From contig RPFO01000080.1 of the NCBI GenBank assembly GCA_009746045.1, forward strand, positions 912,920-974,919: 62,000 nt of DNA, read 5' to 3'. Shown here one piece after another: positions 1 to 10,609 of this stretch. Both the position numbers and the translations under genes were made by a program. The notes under the pieces were generated by a model. It had not been told where the DNA came from. It saw only the letters and a list, made by a program, of their open reading frames with translations, and did not search any database. Every line of letters begins with the position of its first letter. Position 1 is the first letter of the stretch. Source of the stretch: Mesostigma viride (Eukaryota; Streptophyta; Mesostigmatophyceae; Mesostigmatales; Mesostigmataceae).

Positions 1-1199
1 AAAAGGCAGTCAACACTCAGTATGCCACCAGGGGAGATCCTGATCTGGACAAGTTAGTGCACAGCCAGTTTCCTCCATCCCTCAGCCTTTGGGCTGGGTA
101 AGTGGGACATATATAGCCATGCACTCACCCACCAAATCTCCCACGTACATACAAGAATGCAAAGCACAAAAAGGGTTTTACCAAGTGGCTGATGGCCATG
201 TCCACCAGCCAGGCAGGAATGGGTCCTGCCCAACCCCCAAAACCCTCAAACAAACTCCTGTCACCCCTTCATGGGACGTGCCAGAGGGAGCCAAAAAGCT
301 CAGATTTAAAATTTGTTCTCAAACAAAAACCACAAAAAGTGGGCTCCCCAATATATTTCCATGCCAGACCATGTGTCACAGAATTAAGGGGACCTCCACA
401 CTGCCAAAGGGAAACATACACACCTGGGCTGCAACAAACCTCACTCAGGATCATGCTCTCTCCTATTCCTCCCACAACCTCAATGGCAGGCCAAGACTAA
501 TTAGACTATGTCTGCAAAGCCACTGATATTAAAAAGGGCCTTCCTCAGGGGGGACCCAGAAAAGGCTGAATTCTGTGTGGAAAGGGAAGGTGTACGTGGT
601 AGAACCCCAGCTGTGTGGAAACCTTACATTGATGAGCCCCACCTTATCATCAACATTGGGGTGAAGGGCTTTTCAGTCCCCAAAATTTTCAGAGACTCAG
701 CAGAGGAAGTATTCAAAAAGCTCAAGGCCACGTATGATTGACCTAGACCCATGCTTTTTTGTTGTACACCACCCCCTCTTGGACTGCTGTTCTTTGTGTG
801 GCATGGAGATGACCAACTTCATTTGTGGCCTAGAGCTGAGGTGGAAAAAATTTATTCAGCAGGTCCAGAATCATATGAGATTGGCAAACAGGTGGAATTG
901 AACACAAACCCCATCCAGTTCTGTGGCATCATGTGCAGCTGCACAGGCAGCCAGATCAGTGGGTTCGCTCTCTCTCTCTCCTGCAGAATATATATCAAGA
1001 TTGTCTAGATCTGCTGCAACACAACTACCTCCCCTTACACATGTGTGCCACTGTTCAGCGGGCAAACTGGAGTGGTGGTCAGCCATTTGTGGGGCTCCTT
1101 ACTGGCATAAGCAGGGTCACACATGATGTTCTAGTCAAAATCAAATGCAGTCACATCAGGAAGTTGGTTAATGGATTGCCCTCCCCTCATCCTCCATGG
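1..1199 (+). pseudogene. Copia-related reverse transcriptase fragment, indel-rich copy
   Basis: This is a second copy of the RT region at 9,081-10,268. It shows the same landmarks: a KPYIDEPHLIINIG stretch near 620-655, the catalytic WHGDD motif near 800-815, and the segment ending in KCSHIRKLVN. The frame changes every 30-100 bases because of single-base insertions that are absent from the other copy. The window begins inside the gene, so gag, integrase and protease are not present. No intact protein can be made from it. The excess of one-base insertions looks more like uncorrected long-read sequence than evolutionary decay, but that is inference. Confidence 0.8.
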
Positions 1200-1329
1200 C
1201 CTGTTGCACCTTGGAGGTCAGGGGTTCGAATCCTCACTGAGGCAGCTCCGGCGCAATATTATTTGCGTGCTCAGCGGCCTAGGCGGATGTCTCGGGCTCT
1301 TCGTCCCCCCTCACCGAGGCCAGGTTTTT
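1200..1329 (+). repeat. tRNA-arm-like module M (copy next to palindrome)
   Basis: A module of about 130 bp containing GGTTCGAATCC, an exact match to the Pol III B-box/T-arm consensus, followed by CTGAGGCA, which resembles a tRNA acceptor 3' strand. No 5' half of a tRNA (A box, D arm, anticodon arm) precedes it. It abuts the palindrome at 1,330. The same module lies at 10,269-10,402 and twice, in mirror orientation, at 58,726-58,857 and 59,064-59,195. Confidence 0.7.
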
Positions 1330-1535
1330 AGTTAGGTAAATAATGCCGGAAACCTTTTGCCCACTGAGGCAAATCGGTCCGTCACACTTATTTGCCCGGA
1401 ATAACCACTTCCGAGCACCAAGTTAATTCGGCCGAATTAACTTGGGTGCTCAGAAGTGGTTATTCCGGGCAAAATAGTGTGACGGACCGATTTGCCTCAC
1501 TGGGCAAAAGGTTCGCGAGTTATTTAACCTTAACT
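1330..1535. repeat. Near-perfect palindrome P, about 206 bp (copy 1)
   Basis: The two arms are reverse complements around the centre ttcgg/ccgaa. Ends are AGTTAGGT on the left and CCTTAACT on the right. Small indels relative to the 10,403-10,609 copy reflect the generally noisy first 1.8 kb. The palindrome interrupts the minus-strand ORF on its right side. Confidence 0.85.
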
Positions 1536-3039
1536 CGCATCCAGCGTGTTCACACACGTGTTACAAAGGCACTCCCTCTCGTGGGTATCCCAAGCCGTGC
1601 CGACCACCACGCCGTCGCGCTCTGCGGGGGCGCGTCTTCACCTTGAACCCCACGTTCCTCCGCACGAACCATCGAAAATTCTCCAGCTGCCGGAGAAGGC
1701 ATCCGGTTATAGCGCCGACGCCGTCGTTCAAACAAGGCCTCACCCTCCCGGCCATAGTCGCGCCAAGAACACGCGGGGATTGAAGGTCTCTTCGTTCAGC
1801 TCCTTCACCAACTGAAAAACCTCCGTGCGCACGTGATCATCGTCGATTACCGCCTTCTGAGCCCCCGCGAAGTCGAGCATTGTCCTGTCCAGAAAGGCGC
1901 GCCCCTCCGTTGGGGCCACCTTGGGAGGCGCCACCACGTGTCCCACCCCATCCACGTGACTGATATCTCCAATCCCACCAATCTTCCGAACCAAACCGCA
2001 CAGTATGCCCCGCCACGAGAGGAAGATGAGGGACGGCTGGTTGCGGTAGTGGCAGCGGAATCTGAGGGAAGAAGGTTATTTCCACTTGCTCCCAATAGGC
2101 CCCGCGATCCACCGCACACCAAGGGCCCGCGCGAAATACCAGAGGATCGGGCAGATGCATGCCAGGAGGGGCCTGGAGAGACGAAGGTCCCTCGAATAGC
2201 ACACACAGCTTTTCCGTACGTGGCCCCGGCCCACCGTACCTCACCACCCTGCCCGGCACCGCCCGTATGAAATCCCCCATTGACCACTCATCGTACGAAG
2301 ACCCCGGAGCCCTGGATGCAGCATCATAGCCCACGGACGTGGCGGCGGAGTGATCGCCTTGACGACCCTGCTGGACCAACAACCGCTGCAACAGGTCTTG
2401 CCCCGATTGTACCGCTGCCACGAGCGCCTCAAGGCGTACCACGGGCTCCGCTGGCACCAGAATGCCCGTCTCACTGGGGCCTTCTGCGACACGAAGTGGC
2501 GTCTCAGCCCTAGTATGTAGGCAATGTTCCTCCGCGGAACGGTGTGAGTGTCGAGCCGACGTGGTGGGCCCGCTGGGTCCCTCCGCGGGACGTAACGATG
2601 ACGACCCAGCTCGGTCAGGCCGGGGGCGGGGATCCAAGGAGACAAGGAAGGTAGTCTCCTGTTGATCCACATCCGGCGGTGGACCCACGGGGGGCGCATC
2701 AGAGAGCTCTCCCCTGGCCGGCTGTTCTGTTCTCGCCCGCGGGTCTCCGTCGCCTCCTGCCACTGTCGCCGTGTCGCCTCCTGCTCCAGTTCGAGCGTGG
2801 CCCCCCACGTTCGTTCCCATTGACGATCCTCCGGGCGACGAGGCGGCGGCGGCGATGCTCGGCGAGTGGGTCGTACCTCGGTCCCCGAGTCTGATCGGGA
2901 GCGTGAACGCGAGGGCGGCGAGGGCGAACGGCGGGGTGCAGGTCGTTGCGGTGCACGCCGAGGAGCTGCCTGACTCCCTGTCAGAAACCGGGGCTCGGAG
3001 GAAAGATCTTTTGCCTGTTATGACCCAGATATTGCACAA
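1536..3039 (-). pseudogene. Gag-like or ORF3-like retroelement protein, frameshifted
   Basis: A long minus-strand reading frame (3,039 to 1,837) continues after a frame change near 1,980 to about 1,740, and further degenerate sequence runs to the palindrome. The N-terminal half is rich in Pro, Ala, Gly and Arg. The middle has a Leu/Gln-rich stretch (EALVAAVQSGQDLLQRLLVQ) that could form a coiled coil. The C-terminal part (QLVKELNEETFNPRVFL) is shared with the ORF at 10,635-11,297. No zinc knuckle or enzyme motif is visible. Retroelement origin is inferred from the shared C-terminus and the neighbours; the function is unknown. Confidence 0.45.
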
Positions 3040-3094
3040 GTGTATGGAAAAGACTTCTTGTATTAAAATACGTTACTGAGAGTGGAAAAACACG

Positions 3095-3205
3095 GTGCGG
3101 CCAACACTGGGCGCAGTCTACCATAGCCAACACTAGGCCAGGGCAAATGACAATGCCAACACTGGGCAGGGTCACACGACCAACACTGGGTCGGGGCCAC
3201 ACACG
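3095..3205. repeat. Degenerate 27-bp tandem repeats
   Basis: Four copies of the core CCAACACTGGG (one with A for G) spaced 26-28 bp apart, starting near 3,101, 3,128, 3,155 and 3,181. There is no coding capacity. The sequence from 3,206 to 3,710 holds nothing recognisable. Confidence 0.75.
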
Positions 3206-3710
3206 GCTAGCAAGCAAACAACTCTAGGCACACAAAGTAGTGGCGGCTAATGCATTATGCACCGTTGATTTACATCTGACGGCACTGCAGCTTAGCGTCT
3301 CTACAACCACGGAAAGAACACTAGATAATAACGACTTTGCAGCCTGTAATCTATTGTCCACATCATGGTACATTGTGTGTGTGGTTAGCTGATAGGCTCA
3401 AAGTCCTATCGCCTCCAGGGCGGCACCACAAACTGCGGACCTAATCTGATCCGGAGAGAGCCGATGTAAATTACGGCACCTGTAACGGTGCTGACAGGTA
3501 AAGCTTGCTGTATTCCGAGCAACATCATTCGGATTTTAGTACACTCAAACATTGTATATGATATTAAGTTAGTCAACGACCTGTGGGTGCAATTAATAGG
3601 GATGCAAACCCAACAACAAGTCGTGTAAATAAACACCTAGCTGACGGCGTCAATTTTCCCCGCATATAATGCGTGATAACATAATGCGTGACAAAAGTAG
3701 AGAAACATCG

Positions 3711-4187
3711 CTAGATATTTGACACTCCCCCGCCCCATCCTGTTGCTCTCGGGATAGCCCGCGACTCCCGACCGGTTTGTCGCCCCCAACCTGTCGCCGG
3801 CGGAGGCGCTTCATAACGTGTCACGGGACGGGGTCCTGCTCTGCCCTCCAAGGAAGGGGGGCCCCGAGGCGGTGGATCCCGCGGGGGAGAACGTGGGGGA
3901 GGGCGTGAGGGACGGTCATCGGAATCGGAATCGTAGCCATCGCTCCCATCATCTTGATCTTTGTCGTCCATCTTCGCGATGCGATCCAAGGCCTGTCGGA
4001 GCGAGTACTGCCCCTCCCGTAGGCCCTTTTCGCCCCGCAACGCCCCCTCCGGCGGAAGGTACCGGGGAAAGTGATTCCTTAACAGATTCCGCACCGCCGG
4101 TGGAACTAGAAGGAGCAAAAGCCGTGGAAATACCAGGCCCGCATAGTTAGTCTCCATGCTTTGCTGCAGACTAAGTCTCAAAGGCAT
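3711..4187 (-). CDS. Hypothetical acidic/proline-rich ORF
   Basis: An open frame of 158 codons; an internal ATG at 4,157 (METNYAGLVF) is a plausible start. It contains a hydrophobic leucine run, then an acidic stretch (DDKDQDDGSDGYDSDSDD) and a Pro/Arg-rich tail. An acidic linker followed by a Pro/Arg tail would fit the N-terminus of a retroelement gag on the minus strand, in line with the gag-like ORF at 1.5-3.0 kb, but no family motif is present. It may be non-coding. Confidence 0.25.
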   Translation of the reverse strand: MPLRLSLQQSMETNYAGLVFPRLLLLLVPPAVRNLLRNHFPRYLPPEGALRGEKGLREGQYSLRQALDRIAKMDDKDQDDGSDGYDSDSDDRPSRPPPRSPPRDPPPRGPPSLEGRAGPRPVTRYEAPPPATGWGRQTGRESRAIPRATGWGGGVSNI

Positions 4188-4672
4188 TGTGAATACAACG
4201 TATGAATAAGCCTTGTAAACCTACGTTCGGGTATGTGAATATAAATACCACGTGGGCTATGCAGATAGGAATGCTAGTCGAGTCGCATACGTTTCCCTAG
4301 ATAGGTACTTTGGGTACTGGGGTACGTGACAGATGTCAGTCCCCAGTATACGTAGTGTCCTGTCATTGGACGGTACTAGAGTATCCTAGATAGGGACCGT
4401 ACTGCAGCATGCATTGATCTGTGATCACACGATGCAGTGACTAGACTGCGACCTGTCATCGTGCGGCCTCGGGCCAACGGTCTGCACCCAACGGTCACTG
4501 GCGGCGCAGCCAGTGAGAGGAACGTTGATAAAGGGTAAACCTATTTTCTAATAATGAACCAAGCAATTCATTGCTCTCAGCTCACAGTGCTCTCAAGCAA
4601 TATACCACGTCGTTCATTCCCATTTACTAACTTGAATTTTACAAACGCTCTTCAGCAACATCAAACTCAACA
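4188..4672. other. AT-moderate non-coding stretch, possible LTR or leader
   Basis: No ORF of note. A TATA-like tataaata occurs near 4,240, and short inverted GTAC-rich motifs lie between 4,300 and 4,400. It precedes the lysine-rich ORF at 4,673 and could be the 5' LTR or leader of the copia-related element downstream. No matching 3' LTR was found, so this is only a suggestion. Confidence 0.25.
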
Positions 4673-5140
4673 ATGGTTCAAACCGGCACTGGAAAAAAAA
4701 GAAAAAAAAAAAAAAAAGAAAGAAACTATATCTTGGGGACGACGATGATGATCAGCGTCGTCCGCCAGACAACAGGGCACCGGCTGATGTCGGTGCGCCT
4801 GCATGCAATAACAACAAAACAAAAAGAAGACAAGGAAAAAGAAAAAGAAAACAAAAGAACAACAATGACAATACCAGCCAGGTGGAGGGTCCGGCTGCCG
4901 CGAGGCAGTCCGAACAACCCCCTCCCCTGTGCGCCAGCCGGTGGCGGAGCCGGTTCCCCTACGGGGCACCGAACAACCCTCTTCCCCGGCGGCTGCGACA
5001 GCAGCACCCACTGCTGGAGCAGCCATGGCGGCGGCAATGCGGCAGGAAAACAACCCCCCAGGAGGCACCGGCCCCGCGCCGGCCCCTGGGGCTTCCAGCG
5101 TAAGCAAGTCCGTTGCTTTCTTTCCTCATGCATGCTCTGA
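4673..5140 (+). CDS. Lysine-rich ORF, possible gag start of the copia-related element
   Basis: Starts with ATG after caatgg and immediately encodes a lysine run produced by an A-rich tract at 4,690-4,722. A Pro/Gly/Arg-rich segment follows. Reading frames overlap and none is clearly favoured. Its position upstream of the (CAA)n tract and the zinc-knuckle/integrase region would suit a gag N-terminus. No capsid-like fold can be recognised. Sequence from 5,141 to 5,685 shows no gene. Confidence 0.25.
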   Translation: MVQTGTGKKRKKKKKERNYILGTTMMISVVRQTTGHRLMSVRLHAITTKQKEDKEKEKENKRTTMTIPARWRVRLPRGSPNNPLPCAPAGGGAGSPTGHRTTLFPGGCDSSTHCWSSHGGGNAAGKQPPRRHRPRAGPWGFQRKQVRCFLSSCML

Positions 5141-5685
5141 TATAATGCTCAAGAGCGGTGGCTATCTTTTCAACATATCATAACCAAACAGAAAGCTATC
5201 GCTGCAGCATGAGGAGCATAGAAACGCTCCAGCTGTTAATATGTGATTAAAGCACTCCTGGCCTATCCCCATCGCCGGCGGTGGGCGGCCTGGGCTGGAC
5301 GGCATATGCAAACGAGACAAGTATCACCGTCCACCCCAACGTGAGTTATCTGAATGAATGTCATGTCTTTTGAACGCAGATCTCCCCATTTTATTTGGGA
5401 TGATCGAGTGTAAGGGTATTGTTGCTTTCTTGGCAGCACAGCCTCTACCCTCTAGGGAGACTGTTGATCCTCTCTATGTCAGGGCTGAGGGCCCTTAATC
5501 AAACCCACTGCTGTCAACTCCCTAGACATGGAGCTTGCCCAGCCGCCGCACATAATCAATAACGCATGCAGTAGTGGCAGAAGCCATTACCAAACGCATG
5601 TACTTGCGGGTAAAGACCTGGCTGGTGCTAACGCTCAAGCAGCACCGGGAGGCAATAACAAGAAACACTAACAGAAAACAAACAA

Positions 5686-5965
5686 ACAAAACTGTTACCA
5701 AACCATGGTTGGTGTTGAGGCAGCACAGCTAGACAGATGCTGTCCTCTCACTACAAACAAACAAACGAAACGGTTACCAAGCCATGGTTGGTGTTGAGGC
5801 GGCACGGCTACTGTCCTCTCACTACAAACAAACAAACGAAACGGTTAACAAACCATGGTTGGTGTTGAGGCAGCACAGCTACTGTCCTCTCATTACAAGC
5901 AAACAAACGAAAATGTTACCAAACCATGGCGGGTTTTGAGGCAGCAAAGATACTGTCCTCTCAAT
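5686..5965. repeat. 71-bp tandem repeat, about four copies
   Basis: The motif ctgtcctctc recurs at 5,740, 5,811, 5,882 and 5,953, exactly 71 bp apart. Each unit also contains aaacaaacaaacgaaa and accatggttggtgttgaggc. The period is not a multiple of three. A related string, ttgaggcagcaaccttactgtcctc, occurs once more at about 7,341 inside the coding region of the element, so the array seems to have been amplified from element sequence. Confidence 0.85.
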
Positions 5966-6072
5966 CAATACAATGAACAAACAAGAGAAGCTGCGATTAA
6001 TTAACAATAACAATACCAACAACAGGCCCTCACAGGGCAATAACAACAACAACAACCGGCCCCATGCAACAG

Positions 6073-7062
<990 letters not shown>

Positions 7063-7296
7063 AGGCCTGCAACCTGGCAACCCTGGAAGGGTCAGGTGCC
7101 TGAGGTGCTTCCAGATGGGGCACATGCAGCCGCAACTGCAGTGCAACCACAACCCTACACTGGGCAACAATGTGCATCTCTGCCCAGGCTGCCACTACAC
7201 GAGGCACAACCTGGCCAGCTCCAGGCAGCCGTTGCAACAGGCCTCGCTACCCAAATCAATGTGAGTTCTCTCACCTTGCTTACTCTGCAAGGATGA
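7063..7296 (+). CDS. Gag zinc-knuckle-like segment
   Basis: Frame 2, starting around 7,085, reads RCLRCFQMGHMQPQLQC. This is a CX2CX4HX6C array resembling the CCHC knuckle (CX2CX4HX4C) of retroelement nucleocapsids but with a longer last spacing. It is followed by CPGCHYTRHN, which could add a second metal site. It lies between the (CAA)n tract and the integrase, as expected for the end of gag. The start of this gag is not resolvable because the microsatellite shifts the frame. Confidence 0.5.
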   Translation, partial: RPATWQPWKGQVPEVLPDGAHAAATAVQPQPYTGQQCASLPRLPLHEAQPGQLQAAVATGLATQINVSSLTLLTLQG

Positions 7297-7399
7297 TGAT
7301 CTCATTACCATTGGGGATGGCAGCCAGGGCATAATTGATTTTGAGGCAGCAACCTTACTGTCCTCCCAACACCCTGTCCTGGAACCTTATTACATAAAA

Positions 7400-8344
7400 G
7401 CACTAACCCCTACTGTTGACAACTCCATAGATATCAAGGAGCTTGCTCATCAGCTGCACCAAGCCATGGGTCATGAAACAGTGGCTGAGGAACTGGCCAA
7501 ACGGCTGGGGGGTAGTAGCATGGGAAAACCACTCAGGAATGCAGTAAAACTGGCTAGACAACACTGTCAAGAATGTCAGTTCAATAGCCCCAAACCTCAA
7601 AAATGGCATACTGCAACTCCTTCCGCCACTAGAGGCATGATAGTGGGGGATGTGATGCACATCAACAAAGATGTCCAACCCTACCTGATCCTAAAAGATT
7701 CATGGTCCAGGTTCACAGTAATGGAACCCCTACCTGGCATGTCTGCAGGGCAGCTACGTGTTGCACTCATGATTGCTTTACCCAGATTCTACCCAGTTGA
7801 CAGAATTTTGCTTGATCAACAATTTTCTTGTCTGACTGACCTGGAAGGGTGTGAAGCAATAGAGATTGCTGGGCTGGAAGATCATGAGGGTCAGGGGATC
7901 ATTGAAAGAACCATCAGATCTGTCAAAACCCTACTGGCCAAAAATCCCTCCAAGGATGCTACTTCAGGGGTCTATTGTGACAGGGCACTCTGGTGTCATG
8001 AAATGTGCACAACCCTAAACAGGAGACCTGTCTTGCATGCCAAGTGAGGTGAGGTAATCCCCGCAGGCCTGCAGGCAGGTGTATATCCCCCAGAGGTGAT
8101 AGCACTGTACAACACTGCACGTGCACAAACCTCAGCATAACTGGCAGAAAAAGATAAAACCCATCCCAGGCCAGTATTCCAAAAAGGTGATCAAGTCCTC
8201 TATTACAAGGAAAACAGCTTTGGTAAGGTTGGAACTTGGCTAGGTCCAGTTACCATCCGTGGATTTACCAAAAAAAGCAAGACCGTGGAGGTCAAGCACA
8301 ATATCAATCAATGGGAAGCGTCACAGGGTGAGCTGTCATAGAAT
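7400..8344 (+). pseudogene. Integrase of copia-related LTR element
   Basis: It would cut and join element DNA into the host genome. The N-terminal zinc-binding region shows HQLHQAMGH and CQEC. The catalytic triad is visible as D in GDVMHIN, D in LLDQQF and E in GQGIIERTIRSVK. The frame stops at 8,047, but the C-terminal SH3-like part (FQKGDQVLYYKENSFGKVG) is found at about 8,170-8,341 in another frame, so at least one frameshift separates them. The protease and RT follow directly. This places integrase before protease, unlike standard Ty1/copia (PR-INT-RT). Confidence 0.8.
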
Positions 8345-9576
8345 TAAGAAGTATTATTCTCCCATGGCAGACGTGCCTGGGGAAGAGTCTTTAAGCATGG
8401 ACTCACTACTTCTATCTGGCAACTCCAGCATGCCCAGCAATAGCCCTGAGCCACCAATTACTGCTGTTGACAGCACCACAGCACCCTCTGTGAACCCTTC
8501 CACCCTCAGTGAAGCCAGGCCCACTTCACAACCTGGGGATAGCTTAACCAGGCACGAGGTAGCTGGGTTGGAAGCATTAGCTCAGCCCCAAGGCACGAAC
8601 CTGTCTGCCAACCCTTTCGCTCTGAGGTCAAGATTGGCAGTCGCCTTGCAAGCATTACACAGGTCACATAAGCAACAAGCTGCTGTGGCCGAAGGGCTGG
8701 CAAAAGTCTCAGCTGTGTGCACTAGTCAGGACCCCTGGACCCCGGCAATAGACACTCAGGCACAGGTCAGTGTGATCAGTGCACAAGCCATCCCTGGTCT
8801 TGAGATTGCACCTTCATTTTGGGCACGGGTGCAGGATTTCTCAGGCCAAAGCTCACTGGATGTAGTGGGACAAGTGATGCTCCCTATACTTGGTATTCAG
8901 ACACCCTTCCAAGTGGTGGAGGGGTACTCTGGTAACACCTTGTTGGGGGAACCTTTTGTATCCTATCCTGGGGTGCTTATCTCAGCTAATGAGCTCAGTG
9001 TCACAGGGGTGGGTGCAGTTCCTCTGGACCACTTTAAAATCCGTCTCTCCAGTATTGTCCCTGGTATGGATGCTGTCATCAAGGCAGTCAACACTCAGTA
9101 TGCACCAGGGGAGATCCCTGATCTGGACAAGTTAGTGCACAGCCAGTTCCTCCATCCCTCAGCCTTTGGGCTGGGTAAGTGGGACATATATAGCCATGCA
9201 CTCACCCCACCAAATCTCCCACGTCATACAAGAATGCAAAGCACAAAAAGGGTTTACCAAGTGGCTGATGGCCATTGTCCACCAAGCCAGGCAGGAATGG
9301 GTCCTGCCCAACCCCCAAAACCCTCAATACAAACCTCCTGTCACCCCTTCATGGGACGTGCCAGAGGGAGCCAAAAAGCTCAGATTAAAATTTGTTCTCA
9401 AACAAAAACCACAAAAAGTGGGCTCCCCAATTTTCCATGCCAGACCATGTGTCACAGAATTAAAGGGGACCTCCACACTGCCAAAAGGGGAAACATACAC
9501 ACCTGGGCTGCAACAAACCTCACTCAGGATCATGCTCTCCCTATTCCTCCACAACCTCAATGCAGGCCAAGACTAA
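8345..9576 (+). pseudogene. Retropepsin-like protease plus N-terminal reverse transcriptase
   Basis: After a Ser/Pro/Thr-rich linker, the protease-like domain starts with DTQAQVSVIS (D codon at 8,751), in the place of the usual DTGA catalytic motif, and continues to NTLLGEPFVSYPGVLI, which matches the family's ILG region. The RT N-terminal part then begins (PEGAKKLRLKFVLKQK and following). It changes frame near 9,245 and is broken again at 9,576. The Gly-to-Gln change in the catalytic triplet is seen in the sequence. Whether the enzyme is active is unknown. Confidence 0.7.
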
Positions 9577-9595
9577 TTAGACTATGTCTGCAAAG

Positions 9596-10268
9596 CCACT
9601 GATATTAAAAGGGCCTTCCTCAGGGGGGACCCAGAAAAGGCTGAATCTGTGTGGAAAGGGAAGGTGTACGTGGTAGACACCCCAGCTGTGTGGAAACCTT
9701 ACATTGATGAGCCCCACCTTATCATCAACATTGGGGTGGAAGGGCTTGTCAGTGCCCCCAAAATTTTCAGAGACTCAGCAGAGGAAGTATTCAAAAAGCT
9801 CAAGGCCACGTATGATGACCTAGACCCATGCTTTTTTGTTGTACCCACCCCCTCTGGACTGCTGTTCTTTGTGTGGCATGGAGATGACCAACTCATTTGT
9901 GGGCCTAGAGCTGAGGTGGAAAAATTTATTCAGCAGGTCCAGGAATCATATGAGATTGGCAAACAGGTGGAATTGAGCACAACCCCCATCCAGTTCTGTG
10001 GCATCATGTTGCAGCTGCACAGGCAGCCAGATCAGTGGGTCTGCTCTCTCTCTCCTCCTGCAGAATATATTCAAGATTGTCTAGATCTGCTGCAACACAA
10101 CTACCTCCCCTTACACATGTGTGCCACTGTTCAGGGCAAACTGGAGTGGTGGTCAGCCATTTGTGGGGCTCCCTTAGCTGTCATAAGCAGGGTCACCCAT
10201 GATGTTCTAGTCAAAATCAAATGCAGTCACATCAGGAAGTTGGTTAATGATTGCCCTCCCCTCATCCT
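9596..10268 (+). pseudogene. Copia-related reverse transcriptase, C-terminal part
   Basis: Continues the RT from DIKRAFLRGDPEKAE through the catalytic WHGDDQLICG, where copia RTs usually have YVDD, to the connection region. It ends at KCSHIRKLVND, right where the related element at 17-20 kb continues into RNase H. Here RNase H is missing and the tRNA-arm-like module begins, so the element is truncated at its 3' end. A frameshift separates it from the N-terminal RT half. Confidence 0.8.
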
Positions 10269-10402
10269 CCATGGCCTGTGCACCTTGGAGGTCAGGGGTT
10301 CGAATCCTCACTGAGGCAGCTCCGGCGCAATATTATTTGCGTGCTCAGCGGCCTAGGCGGATGTCTCGGGCTCTTCGTCCCCCCTCCACGAGGCCAGGTT
10401 TT
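10269..10402 (+). repeat. tRNA-arm-like module M (copy 2)
   Basis: Same module as at 1,200-1,329. The T-arm-like GGTTCGAATCC lies at about 10,297-10,307, followed by TGAGGCAGC, then tAGGCGGAT further on, and the module ends in caggtttt against the palindrome. The T stem would pair imperfectly. There is no anticodon arm, so this is not a tRNA gene; it is better read as a SINE-like or tRNA-derived segment. Confidence 0.75.
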
Positions 10403-10609
10403 AGTTAGGTTAAATAATGCCGGAACCTTTTGCCCACTGAGGCAAATCGGTCCGTCACACTATTTTGCCCGGAATAACCACTTCCGAGCACCCAAGTTAA
10501 TTCGGCCGAATTAACTTGGGTGCTCAGAAGTGGTTATTCCGGGCAAAATAGTGTGACGGACCGATTTGCCTCACTGGGCAAAAGGTTCCGGCATTATTTA
10601 ACCTTAACT
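10403..10609. repeat. Near-perfect palindrome P (copy 2)
   Basis: Arms of about 103 bp meet at ttcgg/ccgaa near 10,506. The outer ends are AGTTAGGTTAAA and TTTAACCTTAACT, with a one-base length difference. Compared with the copies at 58.5-59.4 kb the arms differ at a few sites (for example cactgagg against cgcctgagg), so the two loci carry subfamilies. It interrupts the minus-strand ORF ending near 10,610. Confidence 0.9.

Larger units (their letters stand above)
3..1815. repeat. Direct repeat, copy 1 (partner 9,081-10,888)
   Basis: Positions 3 to about 1,815 match 9,081 to about 10,888 collinearly. The match covers the copia RT, the tRNA-arm-like module, the palindrome and part of a minus-strand ORF. 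It stops abruptly after the shared string ctccttcaccaactg, beyond which the two loci differ completely. Differences inside the match are mostly single-base insertions in copy 1. It could be a segmental duplication, two related chimeric elements, or an assembly duplicate of a low-quality read end. Confidence 0.85.

Noticed and set aside
10285-10325. tRNA gene at the GGTTCGAATCC motif (also at 1,223, 58,830 and 59,090)
   Set aside because: Only a T-arm-like part with an imperfect stem; no D arm or anticodon arm upstream within tRNA distance.
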